The position numbers were made by a program, and so were the translations under genes. The notes beneath the pieces were generated by a model. It made no database searches. It had not been told where the DNA came from and saw only the letters and a list, made by a program, of their open reading frames with translations. This document shows, one piece after another, positions 21,912-30,388 of a DNA stretch of 32,215 bases. The stretch lies in assembly GCA_937868485.1 (NCBI GenBank), contig CALMML010000005.1, positions 1 through 32,215 on the forward strand, given 5' to 3'. Each line of letters begins with the position of its first letter. Position 1 is the stretch's first letter. This DNA is from an uncultured Myxococcales bacterium. GTDB lineage: Bacteria > Myxococcota_A > Polyangia > Palsa-1104 > JAEUJZ01.

Positions 21912-22268
21912 TTACGGCGCGCTTGTGCCTTTGCGTCCGTAGCGATCTTCGAGCCGAACCACGTCATCCAGCTCGGGCGTCGAGACTTCCACCACATCGG
22001 TGTCTTCGAGCGCGATCATGCGATGGCGCAGACCCGGCGTGATGTGAAACGGAACGTGCGGCGCTAGATCGGTGTGCCCAGGCGCTTCGCCTTCCGCGTA
22101 GTGCTCGAAGCGGAGCTTGCCCGACAGCACCATGATCGTCTCGTCTTTGACCTGGTGATATTGAAGGGACAGCGACTCGCCGCGCTTGATGTGAAGGATT
22201 TTGCCGACGTAGCGGCTGGTGTGGGCCCAGATCAGCTCGTGGCCCCAAGGCTTTTCTACGGTGCGCAT
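21912..22268 (-). CDS. Cupin-domain protein, mannose-6-phosphate isomerase type II-like
   Basis: A 118-residue single-domain cupin. It begins MRTVEKPWGHELIWAHT, the opening typical of the cupin part of mannose-1-phosphate guanylyltransferase/mannose-6-phosphate isomerase proteins, and has the two cupin motifs: SLQYHQVKDETIMVLSGKL (with His, Glu metal ligand positions) and HVPFHITPGLRHRMIAL (with the late His). Such proteins isomerise or bind sugar phosphates with one metal ion; a free-standing form could act in polysaccharide precursor supply, which is inference. The ATG at 22268 is selected over a start 15 codons upstream because it fits the family and has AGAAG nearby. The next gene upstream on this strand is the TonB-dependent receptor, about 150 bases away, so joint transcription is possible. 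Confidence 0.85.
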   Translation of the reverse strand: MRTVEKPWGHELIWAHTSRYVGKILHIKRGESLSLQYHQVKDETIMVLSGKLRFEHYAEGEAPGHTDLAPHVPFHITPGLRHRMIALEDTDVVEVSTPELDDVVRLEDRYGRKGTSAP

Positions 22269-22416
22269 GTTGTTCTTCTGTGGGTTTTCCCAAAAGGATG
22301 AAAACCAAGTCAAGCATCTCGAACGGGAAAGGGCGAGCGGGCCGGGTTCGCGTGGTCACAGCGAGCGAAGCGAAGCCAAAATGTGCCGTCCGGGCTCAAA
22401 ACGGCAAGTGATCGGG

Positions 22417-24654
22417 CTAAAAGCGACCACGAACGCCGATGGACGGCAAAATCCAGCGGAATCCGTTGATCTGCGGCTGATCGTAGCGCGTGATGTTGCC
22501 TTCTCGCGGGTAGGTCAGGCCAAACACCGCTTGCTGATACGTGGCATTGACCGCTTCGAGGAAGACATCGAGCGCAAACGAGCGAAACAGCCACTCGCGA
22601 TCGATGCGCAGATCGAGCTGAAAGGTGTCGGGCAGCCGATCGGCGTTGCGGATCGTCGCACTGCCGTCGGGAGGCTTCAGCGTCGTAATCGGTCGTCCCG
22701 TCGAGTAAAAGAAGCGCGCTCCGACCATCAGGTTCCACGGCAAGCGAACCTGGGCGACGACATTCAAGATGTGCGGCTGGTCGTAGTCGGCGGGACGTAG
22801 GCCGCAGGTAAACTCGCGCTCGGCTCGGCTCAAGGTGTAGGCAATCCAGCCGGTGAAGCGTCCGGTCTTGCGACGGAACATCAGCTCCATTCCGTAGGAC
22901 GCACCATCGACTTGGCGCGTGATGACCGCTGCGTAGCCCGACAGTGACTCCGGCGGCGGCGACGTGCAGAGCTGCGGTGTGAAGTCGATGACGACATCGT
23001 TCGAGTTTGTGTACTTCTGATAAAAGCCGGTGAGGCTGAGCGACAGTGAGTACGGCATCGTCAGCTCTTGTCCGACGGCGGCGTGGGTTGCATGCTGAAG
23101 CCCGAGGCTGAGCGCGTAGGTGTCAATGCCGGGCAGCGCGACGGGAAAGCTTGGCGGCTGCTGGTAGTAACCGACGCCAGCGTGAAGCAGCAAAAAGTCG
23201 GTCAGCTTGGCGCGAAGCTGAAGCCGAGGATCGATCCCGAGCAGCGTCACCGATCCGGCGTGATACAGGTCGAGTCGGGCGCTCGCGGTCAGCTTGAGGT
23301 TTTGCCATGGCTCGGCGGACAGCACCGCATAAGCCGACGCGACGACGCCATCGCGAGATCCTCCCAGATCGCCGATGTCGTCGGGACGCGCTCGGACATC
23401 GACATCGCCAAAGTTCTGCGCGGTAAAGCGTGACACTTCGGTATCGGCCCCGAGTCGCAGCGTCAGCTTGGGCCAGGACAGCGTCGTCGCAGCGCGCAGG
23501 TTCAGCCCGAGCTTGCGCACGCCGTTGCCTTGGAAGATCGTCATTTCATCGATGCCACCGACGGCGGCAACTTCCACAGAGTGGCGTCCGATCTGCCAAG
23601 CGTAGCGAAGCTGCAAGCGATGAAAGGTGGTGCGGAAGGTGTTGTCCGACTGCGTTGCGCTTGGGTTTGCTCCGCCGAAGGCTTGGTTGCTGATCGACAC
23701 GCTGTCATACGAGCCGAGCGCCTGCACCGTCAGCCCTTTCCAGTCGAGCCGAAGCTGATAATCCCAGTAGCCGACGTCGACGCGGTTGTCGATCGCATGG
23801 ATGATCGGGCCGGGATAGCCGTAGTGACCCGAGACGGTGATGCGCACGTCTTTGGGCAGCGCAAGCTCGACGAGCGCCGATAGATCGAACAGCCGTAGCT
23901 CCAGCTCGCCGTGATAGCCATCGCTGCGCGCGGCTCGGGTCTTGGCGTCGATGATGCCGCCCGCGTAGCGACCAAACGATGCGTCGTAGGCACCGGGATA
24001 AAAGTCCATCTGCTCGACGAGACGCGCATGCACCACGCCGCCACCGACCAGCAGGTGAAACAGCTGCGGCACGCGCATTCCGTCGAGATAAAAGCCGTTC
24101 ATGCCCGGACTTGCGCCTCGGACGACATAGAGCGGCAGCAGCGGAATCGGCGTCGCGACACCGGGCAGAAGTCCTACCGCGCGAAACGGATCGCCGAGCG
24201 CACCGGGCAGCGTTCGCAGCTCTTCTCCTCGCAGGCTGATGTGCTGTCCTTCGGTCTTGTTCTGCGGGCTGCGCACCACCGTCTGAAACGGCTGCTTGTA
24301 GGCGGGCTGCTTGCGCAGTCGTAGATCGATCGTCTTGCCAATCGTCGCCGACGTAAACAGCGTCTCAAACGCTGGGTGTTTGACCTTGAGCTTCACCGGA
24401 CCTGGGCTGCTCACGGTGATCGGCAGCTCGAAGTGACCTTGATCGTCGGTCATCGTCGACACGACGACATCACCACTGCGCGCTTCGACGCTGGCTTCGG
24501 GGATCGGGTTGATCGATCCGAGCACGCGCACGCGTCCAAGCAGCCGCCCCGTCTCTTCCGCACGCAGTGACTGCGGCGCGCACACAAGCCACAGCGCGAG
24601 CCACAGCCACGTCAGCGCCGGTCGCGCCACACGGAGCATAGACGAACAGGTCAT
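22417..24654 (-). CDS. TonB-dependent outer-membrane receptor
   Basis: A 745-residue outer-membrane protein. A signal peptide (LTWLWLALWLVCA, cleavage near LRA-EET) is followed by a carboxypeptidase-regulatory-like beta domain (about residues 36-112, GRVRVLGSINPIPEASVEA, TDDQGHFELPI), a plug domain (about 120-235, with RAVGLLPGVATP, YVVRGASPGMNGFYLDGMRVP and GRYAGGIIDAKTR) and a large beta-barrel ending in Phe (GVRGRF), typical of outer-membrane barrels. Such receptors import chelates, vitamins or glycans with energy from TonB; no TonB or ExbBD gene and no ligand clue is nearby. The start ATG lies only 22 bases from the divergent rhomboid gene. The barrel has two Cys (in QLCTSPPP and in FTCGLRP), which could form a disulfide. 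Confidence 0.9.
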   Translation of the reverse strand: MTCSSMLRVARPALTWLWLALWLVCAPQSLRAEETGRLLGRVRVLGSINPIPEASVEARSGDVVVSTMTDDQGHFELPITVSSPGPVKLKVKHPAFETLFTSATIGKTIDLRLRKQPAYKQPFQTVVRSPQNKTEGQHISLRGEELRTLPGALGDPFRAVGLLPGVATPIPLLPLYVVRGASPGMNGFYLDGMRVPQLFHLLVGGGVVHARLVEQMDFYPGAYDASFGRYAGGIIDAKTRAARSDGYHGELELRLFDLSALVELALPKDVRITVSGHYGYPGPIIHAIDNRVDVGYWDYQLRLDWKGLTVQALGSYDSVSISNQAFGGANPSATQSDNTFRTTFHRLQLRYAWQIGRHSVEVAAVGGIDEMTIFQGNGVRKLGLNLRAATTLSWPKLTLRLGADTEVSRFTAQNFGDVDVRARPDDIGDLGGSRDGVVASAYAVLSAEPWQNLKLTASARLDLYHAGSVTLLGIDPRLQLRAKLTDFLLLHAGVGYYQQPPSFPVALPGIDTYALSLGLQHATHAAVGQELTMPYSLSLSLTGFYQKYTNSNDVVIDFTPQLCTSPPPESLSGYAAVITRQVDGASYGMELMFRRKTGRFTGWIAYTLSRAEREFTCGLRPADYDQPHILNVVAQVRLPWNLMVGARFFYSTGRPITTLKPPDGSATIRNADRLPDTFQLDLRIDREWLFRSFALDVFLEAVNATYQQAVFGLTYPREGNITRYDQPQINGFRWILPSIGVRGRF

Positions 24655-24661
24655 GCCTCAG

Positions 24662-24671
24662 GTTATATGAT
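24662..24671. promoter_or_regulatory. Overlapping divergent -10 elements between receptor and rhomboid genes
   Basis: On the minus strand 24662-24667 reads TATAAC, seven bases before the receptor ATG. On the plus strand 24666-24671 reads TATGAT, five bases before the rhomboid ATG. Each matches five of six -10 positions and they share two bases. Such spacing puts both transcription starts at or next to the start codons. -35 matches are poor on both sides. Confidence 0.4.
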
Positions 24672-24676
24672 CCCTT

Positions 24677-25531
24677 ATGAGTCACAGCGAAGGTTCGTCG
24701 TCGTGGTCGCCTTCATCCGTCGGAAATGATGGAACGGGAACGAGTGGGCGCCATCCGTTGGAAGATCCAATCGACGAGATGACGGTCTTTGCCGGGCTGA
24801 TGGCTCGTCGTCCGGTGCGACTGACGTATGCCTTCATCGGGCTGTATATCGTGCTGTTCGGCCTGTCGGAGCTGTGGGGCGGATCAGACAGCACGCTGAC
24901 GCTGGTTGCGATGGGCGCTGAGTCTCCGCTGATGATCCGCCTGGGCGAGTGGTGGCGACTGTTGTCTGCGACGGCGCTCCACGGCGGCTTGATGCATATC
25001 TTGCTCAACAGCTACGTGCTCTACAGCTTCGGGCCGTTTTTGGAAAAGCTCCTCGGCTGGCAGCGCTTTGTGGTGCTGTACATCCTTTCGGGGCTGGCGG
25101 GAACGTTGCTTGGGACGCTGCTCGGAGACATGGTGAGCCTGCACATCAGCGTCGGTGCGTCGGGCTGTCTGTTCGGTCTGCTCGGCGCTGGGGCGATGCT
25201 GGGCTTTCGCGACTTCGGGCTGCCGTCTGCGCTGGTGCAAGAGCTGCGGAAAGCCTCGCTCATCAACCTGGGACTGAACGTCGTGGCATCGCTGCGGCCC
25301 AATGTGGACTGGCTTGCGCACCTCGGCGGCGGTCTGTGCGGCGCGCTGCTGATGCTGATCGTGATTCGTCCCAAGCTCGACGAGGATAAGACGCGCGGCG
25401 ATCAGGTGTTTACCGCGCTGGCGGTGCTGTGTCTGTTCGCGCTGCTGGCGTCGGTGGTGGTGGCGATTTGGCAAGGTCAGCCTTGGCAACCGCCGCCTGT
25501 GGATCTTTCTTCTCCGTCGATGCCGCAGTAG
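24677..25531 (+). CDS. Rhomboid family intramembrane serine protease
   Basis: A 284-residue inner-membrane protease with six or seven spans. The rhomboid landmarks are LGEWWRLLSATALHGGLMHILLN (first-span W-R and HG-HxxxN elements), SVGASGCLFGLLGA with the nucleophile Ser162 in GASG, and DWLAHLGGGLCGALL with the catalytic partner His215. Both catalytic residues are intact, so it should be active on single-span substrates. A soluble Ser-rich N-terminal stretch of about 45 residues precedes the first span, and a C-terminal extra span (VFTALAVLCLFALLASVVVAIW) follows His215. The start has no Shine-Dalgarno sequence but a -10-like TATGAT five bases upstream; an in-frame ATG at MTVFAGLMA is the alternative. 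The histidine kinase gene follows after 12 bases, so the two are probably co-transcribed. Confidence 0.92.
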   Translation: MSHSEGSSSWSPSSVGNDGTGTSGRHPLEDPIDEMTVFAGLMARRPVRLTYAFIGLYIVLFGLSELWGGSDSTLTLVAMGAESPLMIRLGEWWRLLSATALHGGLMHILLNSYVLYSFGPFLEKLLGWQRFVVLYILSGLAGTLLGTLLGDMVSLHISVGASGCLFGLLGAGAMLGFRDFGLPSALVQELRKASLINLGLNVVASLRPNVDWLAHLGGGLCGALLMLIVIRPKLDEDKTRGDQVFTALAVLCLFALLASVVVAIWQGQPWQPPPVDLSSPSMPQ

Positions 25532-25543
25532 CGTTGGGGATCG

Positions 25544-27022
25544 ATGCGACGGCCTTCTCTTTCGCTCAAGCTGCTGCTGGCGATGCTTCTGCCTTCGCTG
25601 CTGGCCTTTGTGGCGTTCGGCTTTCTGTCGCGGCGCGCTGCGGCCTTGGCCGTCGAAGCAGAGCTGGGTCGTCGCCTGCAAACCGTGGCGCAGCTTCTGG
25701 CTCGACAGGTTGCCGATGACAGCGTCGCCCTTCTTCAGCCGGGAGACGAAGACAGCCGAACCCATCGCAGCCTCACGCGTCGTCTGAGTGAGGTCCGCGA
25801 GTCCGCTTCGCTCGCCCGCGTCTATGTCTTTGCCGTCGATCACACTGCGCGGGTTGATACCGGACCGGCAGCCATCGGCGAGCGCCTGTATCACCTCGAC
25901 GGCAGTCGCAGCGAGCTGGGCCTGATCTTTTCAGGCAAAGCGCCCGTGTCTCAGCGCGCTGCTTCATCGCTGCTCTTTTATGGTCACGACGGAAAGCCCT
26001 ACAAGTCAGGCTTTGCACCGATTCCGAGCGAGTCTGGCGAGCCTCGCTTCGCAGTTGGTGTCGATGGCAGTGCGGCGCTGTATGCCGATCTGATCGGGCT
26101 TCAGCGCACGCTGCTTGGGGTCGGTGCGCTCGCGGCGGTGCTGCTGACCGGCCTGGCGATCTTGCTTGGGCGACGGGTCAGTCAGCCACTGCGACGGCTC
26201 AGCGAGGATGCCAAGATCGTCGGTCAAGGCGTGCTCGATCGTCCGGTTCCGGTAGCGCTGCGACGCGGTCACGACGAGCTGGCCGTGCTGGCCCAGACGC
26301 TGGAGACGATGCGTGAAGGCTTGCTTCAGCGTGACGAGCGCATGCAGATGATGCTCGCTGGCATCGCGCACGAGGTTCGCAATCCGCTCGGCGGCATGGA
26401 GCTGTTTGCGGGGCTGCTCCACGAAGAGCTTCAGCCGCTGCCCGACGCGCCACCACCGGACTTGGAGCAAGCGCGCAGCTACGTCGCCCGCATCCAGCGC
26501 GAGCTTCATCATCTTCAAAAAGTGGTCGCCGACTTTCTGCTGTATGCGCGCAAGCTGCCGCCCGATCTTCAGCGGATCGATGTGAGCGCGCTCGGTCGCT
26601 TGCTTCACGAAGTCGAGCAGAGCGCACGCGGCGCAAGTGGCTCTTCCGTCGAAGTCTCCGTTGAGATCGCCGAGCGCTGTCCGGCTCTGCGCGCCGATGC
26701 GCAGCAGCTTCGTCGCGCGATCGAAAACCTGGCGCAAAACGCGGTGCAGGCCTGTGCAAGCGAGCCAAACGGACAGGTGCGGCTGTCGGCGGAGCCAGCG
26801 AGCCCGAGGCTGGTTCGCATCATCGTGTCGGACAACGGACCGGGCATTCCCGACGACGTGCTCGCCAAGATGTGGACGCCGTTTTTCACGACACGCGCGC
26901 AAGGAACCGGGCTCGGGCTGCCATTTGTCAAAGAGATCGTCGCGGCGCACAAGGGAGAGATCGAAGTGACGACGAGCGCGGCAGGAACTCGCTTTGTGCT
27001 GACGCTGCCGACCGAGCCTTGA
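25544..27022 (+). CDS. Membrane sensor histidine kinase
   Basis: A 492-residue sensor kinase. Two membrane spans (LLLAMLLPSLLAFVAFGFLS and LLGVGALAAVLLTGLAILLG) flank an extracytoplasmic sensor domain of about 150 residues. A HAMP linker (RRVSQPLRRLSEDAKIVGQG) leads to the dimerisation/phosphoacceptor box AGIAHEVRNPLGGMELFAGL with His276, followed by the ATP-binding HATPase motifs NLAQNAVQA (N box), DNGPGIP (G1) and GTGLGLPFVKEIVAAH (G2). All catalytic motifs are intact. It would autophosphorylate and pass phosphate to a response regulator, but no regulator gene is present nearby, so it is an orphan here. The sensor domain has no family I recognise. It lies between the rhomboid and thyX genes, both co-directional. 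Confidence 0.93.
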   Translation: MRRPSLSLKLLLAMLLPSLLAFVAFGFLSRRAAALAVEAELGRRLQTVAQLLARQVADDSVALLQPGDEDSRTHRSLTRRLSEVRESASLARVYVFAVDHTARVDTGPAAIGERLYHLDGSRSELGLIFSGKAPVSQRAASSLLFYGHDGKPYKSGFAPIPSESGEPRFAVGVDGSAALYADLIGLQRTLLGVGALAAVLLTGLAILLGRRVSQPLRRLSEDAKIVGQGVLDRPVPVALRRGHDELAVLAQTLETMREGLLQRDERMQMMLAGIAHEVRNPLGGMELFAGLLHEELQPLPDAPPPDLEQARSYVARIQRELHHLQKVVADFLLYARKLPPDLQRIDVSALGRLLHEVEQSARGASGSSVEVSVEIAERCPALRADAQQLRRAIENLAQNAVQACASEPNGQVRLSAEPASPRLVRIIVSDNGPGIPDDVLAKMWTPFFTTRAQGTGLGLPFVKEIVAAHKGEIEVTTSAAGTRFVLTLPTEP

Positions 27023-27057
27023 CGACCGACACCTAGCCGAAGTACGACGCTGCCGCC

Positions 27058-27996
27058 ATGTCTCTTTCTGCTGCTCAGGCTTCTGCGGTCCGCGAGGCCC
27101 AGTCCGATACCGCTACCACCCGTCGTCCTACCGTCGCTGCCATGGAAGCAGCCCTGCACGAGCCCTTTCCCGTGCTGGACCACGGCTTCGTTCGGGTCGT
27201 CGATTACATGGGCGATGATGCGGCGATTGTGCAAGCCGCCAGGGTTTCCTATGGACGCGGCACCACGCGGCTCAATAACGATCGCGGCCTGATTCGCTAT
27301 CTGGTGCGTCACCGTCACACCACGCCGCTGGAGATGTGCGAGCTGAAGCTTCACATCAAGCTGCCGATCTTCGTCGCCCGGCAGTGGATTCGCCATCGCA
27401 CCGCCAACGTCAACGAGTACTCGGCGCGCTACTCGATCCTCGACCGCGAGTTCTACCTGCCGCATCCCGATCAGCTCGCCGAGCAGTCGCGCAGCAATCG
27501 TCAGGGTCGAGAAGCGATGCTCTCATCCGAGCAGTCGGCGCGCGTGCTGCGGCTGCTTTCGACCGACGCCGAGCGCTGCTACGACCACTACGAAGAGCTG
27601 CTCAACGAAGACGACGAAGGCAACCCGCGACGACCCGGCGAGCCGCAGCTGGCCCGAGAGCTGGCGCGGATGAACCTGACGCTCAACTACTACACGCAGT
27701 GGTACTGGAAGGTGGACCTGCACAACCTGCTCCACTTTCTGTCGCTGCGGATGGACCCGCACGCCCAGTACGAGATCCGCGTCTACGCCGATGTGATCGG
27801 ATCGCTCGTCGAAAAGTGGGTGCCGCTCGCGTGGGAAGCGTTCCGCGACTATCGCTTGCAAGGCATGTCGCTGTCGCGGATGGAAGTGCTGGCGGTGAAG
27901 GCGCTCTTGCGGGGTGAGCGTCCCGACTATGCCGCGCTCGGTCTGTCTGCCCGTGAAGAGCGAGAGCTACGCGACAAGCTCGGTCTGCTCGACTGA
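27058..27996 (+). CDS. thyX: Flavin-dependent thymidylate synthase
   Basis: A 312-residue enzyme that makes dTMP from dUMP using methylene-tetrahydrofolate, FAD and NADPH. The ThyX signature RHR-x7-S is intact as [11 protein letters not shown] (residues 112-122), with the flanking [24 protein letters not shown] and the C-terminal [17 protein letters not shown]. It is longer than typical ThyX (about 220-250 residues) because of an Ala/Ser/Thr-rich N-terminal extension of about 45 residues and an acidic loop ([14 protein letters not shown]). An in-frame Met at residue 29 could be the true start, but the Met at 27058 gives a plausible gene. TTGACG (27019-27024) overlapping the kinase stop and TACGAC 18 bases further are a weak promoter candidate. 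The classical ThyA pathway is not seen here. Confidence 0.95.
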   Translation: MSLSAAQASAVREAQSDTATTRRPTVAAMEAALHEPFPVLDHGFVRVVDYMGDDAAIVQAARVSYGRGTTRLNNDRGLIRYLVRHRHTTPLEMCELKLHIKLPIFVARQWIRHRTANVNEYSARYSILDREFYLPHPDQLAEQSRSNRQGREAMLSSEQSARVLRLLSTDAERCYDHYEELLNEDDEGNPRRPGEPQLARELARMNLTLNYYTQWYWKVDLHNLLHFLSLRMDPHAQYEIRVYADVIGSLVEKWVPLAWEAFRDYRLQGMSLSRMEVLAVKALLRGERPDYAALGLSAREERELRDKLGLLD

Positions 27997-28018
27997 CAGC
28001 CCCGCGATGGGCGCGGCC

Positions 28019-29656
28019 TTAATACGCGACGTCTGAGGCTGCTTTTTTGGCTTTGGCCGGGGCTCTGTTTTGGTTCTGAATCGGTGCGGGCTTGCGCAGC
28101 GAGCGCTTGGCTTCGATGTTGCTCGGCGACGGCGCTTCCAGCATCAGCTTGTCGAGCGGCATCTTTTGGATGCGTGGCTCAAACGGTGCCGATGGCATCG
28201 CCTTCTTCGGCATGGGCAGGTTCTGCTGTTCCGTCGGCTTGACGTTCTGAATCAGGTTGCGTGCGCCGCACTCCCGCTGCCACGTCGCGCTTAGCTCGGA
28301 CAGCCCGGTCTGACTCGCGTTTGCGCGCTCGAGCTTCTGAATCAGCTCCTGCGCTTCGCTACAGTGACCGCTCTTGATCTGCTCGTAGATGTGGCCGATG
28401 GCGCTGCGATCGCTCGATGCCTTGTCGGCGATGTTACCGGCCTTGCCAACGAGCGCGTTTGACTCATCGTCGGTTCGCTGCCCGTCTTTGCCAAGCCCGC
28501 TGGCCGCAACACCGGCTTGATTGCTGACGCTGTCGGTGGACGCATAGCGTCGGGCATAGCCTTGGTTGGGCGCTTGCGCCAGCTCGGCTCGCTCCAGCTC
28601 TTCCAAGGTGCGCTTTTGCTGGAGCTGCTTGCTCTTTTCGACCACATCCCCGCTGTAGTCATCGTCTCGGGCGGCTTGGCTGCGCGACGCATACGATGGA
28701 GCCGGAGCTGCCTGTGGTACCGCGACCCGCGCCGGAGCCTGGGCTGTCGTCTCTGGTTCTGCGACAGGCGGTGGCGGCGGCGCAAATCGCTCTGCCTGAG
28801 CCGGTTGTTCCGTCATCGTGGGTGTGTTCTGCGCGACCTGAACCGGCGCAATCGGCCCGCTTGATGCTGCGGTGCTCGGCTTGGCTGCGACGATCGGTGC
28901 GGGAGCAGCTTGCGGCTTGCGTGCAGGCTCTTCCTTGGCTGCGACAGCCTTGGTGGCGCCCGCCGATGGCATCAGTCCTTCTGTGCCAGTGCTGGCCGTC
29001 GGGGCTTCTGCACGACTCCGGGCCGGAGCGTCCAGCGCACGGCCTTCAAAGAAGCCGGTCTTTCTCGGGGGCTCTTTCGGCGGTGGGGCGAGCGGGGCTC
29101 CACCTTCCACGGTTGCGCCGCCGCCGCTGATGCCTGGAGCCGCTGCGGCAAGCGGTGCAGCCCCGGGCTTTGACTCTGTGACCGAGTCCACCACGGGAAC
29201 CTGCGTCGTTGCCGTCGGCGGTGCTCGCTCGGCGGTGGCGGCAGGCGCTGGACTGTCCGAAACCGGCGCAACCGGCGCTTTGGGCGAAAACACGACCAGA
29301 AACAGCGCGGCAGCAGCCACTGTGAGCGCCGCCGTAGCCGGATGCGTCAAGATGCGTCGCACACGACCGCTCGGGAACGGCACGATCTTGCCGCCGCCCA
29401 CCGATTGCTTGGTCTGCTGCGTCGCCGCAATCGCCGCTTCCATCAGCTGCGCCTTCATCTTGGCGGCAGACTCGGCGGACAGCTCCGGCTGTGGCAGCTC
29501 GGCAACGTGCGCACGGACACCGGACAGCGACGCAAGCTCGCGACGGCAGCTCTCGCAGCCAGCCAGGTGCTCGGCAAAGGCCGCCCGATCACTCGGAGCC
29601 AGCTCCTCGTACAGATAGTCGAGCACTTGTTCGTCGTATTTACACAGCTCGCTCAT
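28019..29656 (-). CDS. Anti-sigma factor with zinc-finger (zf-HC2) and long periplasmic region
   Basis: A 545-residue single-span membrane protein that should hold the upstream-encoded ECF sigma factor inactive. The N-terminal ZAS-type zinc motif is visible as Cys5 and His30-x3-Cys34-x2-Cys37, embedded in DYLYEELAPSDRAAFAEHLAGCESC. One membrane span (about residues 104-123, HPATAALTVAAAALFLVVF) separates it from a 420-residue extracytoplasmic part rich in Pro, Ala, Thr and Gln, then a small helical module (IGHIYEQIKSGHCSEAQELIQKL, with Cys) and a Lys/Arg-rich tail ending ASDVAY. The long disordered exterior is unusual for the class and probably carries the sensing or tethering function. Its start ATG overlaps the sigma stop (ATGA), a classical coupling. 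Confidence 0.9.
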   Translation of the reverse strand: MSELCKYDEQVLDYLYEELAPSDRAAFAEHLAGCESCRRELASLSGVRAHVAELPQPELSAESAAKMKAQLMEAAIAATQQTKQSVGGGKIVPFPSGRVRRILTHPATAALTVAAAALFLVVFSPKAPVAPVSDSPAPAATAERAPPTATTQVPVVDSVTESKPGAAPLAAAAPGISGGGATVEGGAPLAPPPKEPPRKTGFFEGRALDAPARSRAEAPTASTGTEGLMPSAGATKAVAAKEEPARKPQAAPAPIVAAKPSTAASSGPIAPVQVAQNTPTMTEQPAQAERFAPPPPPVAEPETTAQAPARVAVPQAAPAPSYASRSQAARDDDYSGDVVEKSKQLQQKRTLEELERAELAQAPNQGYARRYASTDSVSNQAGVAASGLGKDGQRTDDESNALVGKAGNIADKASSDRSAIGHIYEQIKSGHCSEAQELIQKLERANASQTGLSELSATWQRECGARNLIQNVKPTEQQNLPMPKKAMPSAPFEPRIQKMPLDKLMLEAPSPSNIEAKRSLRKPAPIQNQNRAPAKAKKAASDVAY

Positions 29657-30243
29657 GAGAGTGCCCGTGCCATGTCTTCATATTCTTCCAGCAGCGACCG
29701 CAGCTTCGTAAGGGCATAGCGCATCCGGCTTTTGACCGTGTTTTCGGAAATCCCGACGATGTCTGCGATCTCCTTAAACGATAAGTCGGCTTCTTCGCGC
29801 AGCAAAAACACCTCGCGCTGGTCTTCCGGCAGCGAGTCGATCGCTCTGCGCATCCGATCCTGGAGCTGCACGCTGATGGCCTGCCGATCCACCGTCGGTC
29901 CTTTGTCGGCGGTTCGCTCGAGCAAGCTATGCCCTTCGTCATCGACCGCGTCCAGGCTCTTGGCCCGGCGATGCTGCATCCGCCGTGAGTGGTCGATGCA
30001 CAAGTTGCGCGCCAGCGTGTACAGCCAGGTGGTAAAGCGCGCTTTCTGCTCGTAGGTGTCCTTTTGTTTGACCACCCGCAGAAACGTCTCTTGGGTCAGC
30101 TCCTCGGCCACTGCCGCCGTGCCGACGGATCGCATCACGAAGTCGAACACCGGTCGTTGGTGACGCTGGATGAGCAGCTCGAAGGCGCGTGGATCGCCGT
30201 TTCGAAAGCGGAGCATCAGCGATTCATTGGCCTCGTCGCGCAC
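29653..30243 (-). CDS. ECF-type RNA polymerase sigma factor
   Basis: A 196-residue group IV sigma factor. Region 2 is clear (RHQRPVFDFVMRSVG, AEELTQETFLRVVKQKDTY, RFTTWLYTLARNLCIDHSRR) and region 4 is clear (LPEDQREVFLLREEADLSFKE followed by IADIVGISENTVKSRMRYALTKLR). It would bind core RNA polymerase and direct transcription of a stress or envelope regulon, including probably its own operon. The GTG at 30243 is chosen because GAGGG (30249-30253) sits five bases upstream; the frame also has a GTG at 30303 that would add 20 residues but lacks a ribosome binding site. It overlaps the zinc-finger anti-sigma gene by four bases and diverges from the Ser/Thr kinase gene across about 145 bases. Confidence 0.92.
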   Translation of the reverse strand: MRDEANESLMLRFRNGDPRAFELLIQRHQRPVFDFVMRSVGTAAVAEELTQETFLRVVKQKDTYEQKARFTTWLYTLARNLCIDHSRRMQHRRAKSLDAVDDEGHSLLERTADKGPTVDRQAISVQLQDRMRRAIDSLPEDQREVFLLREEADLSFKEIADIVGISENTVKSRMRYALTKLRSLLEEYEDMARALS

Positions 30244-30388
30244 CCAAGCCCTCAAAATCACAGGGGATGTATCGGCTCGATATGGTATCCCAGAGACGTG
30301 CACTTAGAAACACCCTTGCGCCTCGAATCTGCCTACAGGGCTTGGCGCTATGACGGTCTGAACGCGCAAGCCGCCAAAGAGATCCACC

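Noticed and set aside
27997-28018. Terminator between thyX and the anti-sigma gene
   Set aside because: CCGCG and CGCGG can pair but the stem is only five bases and no T-run follows on either strand.
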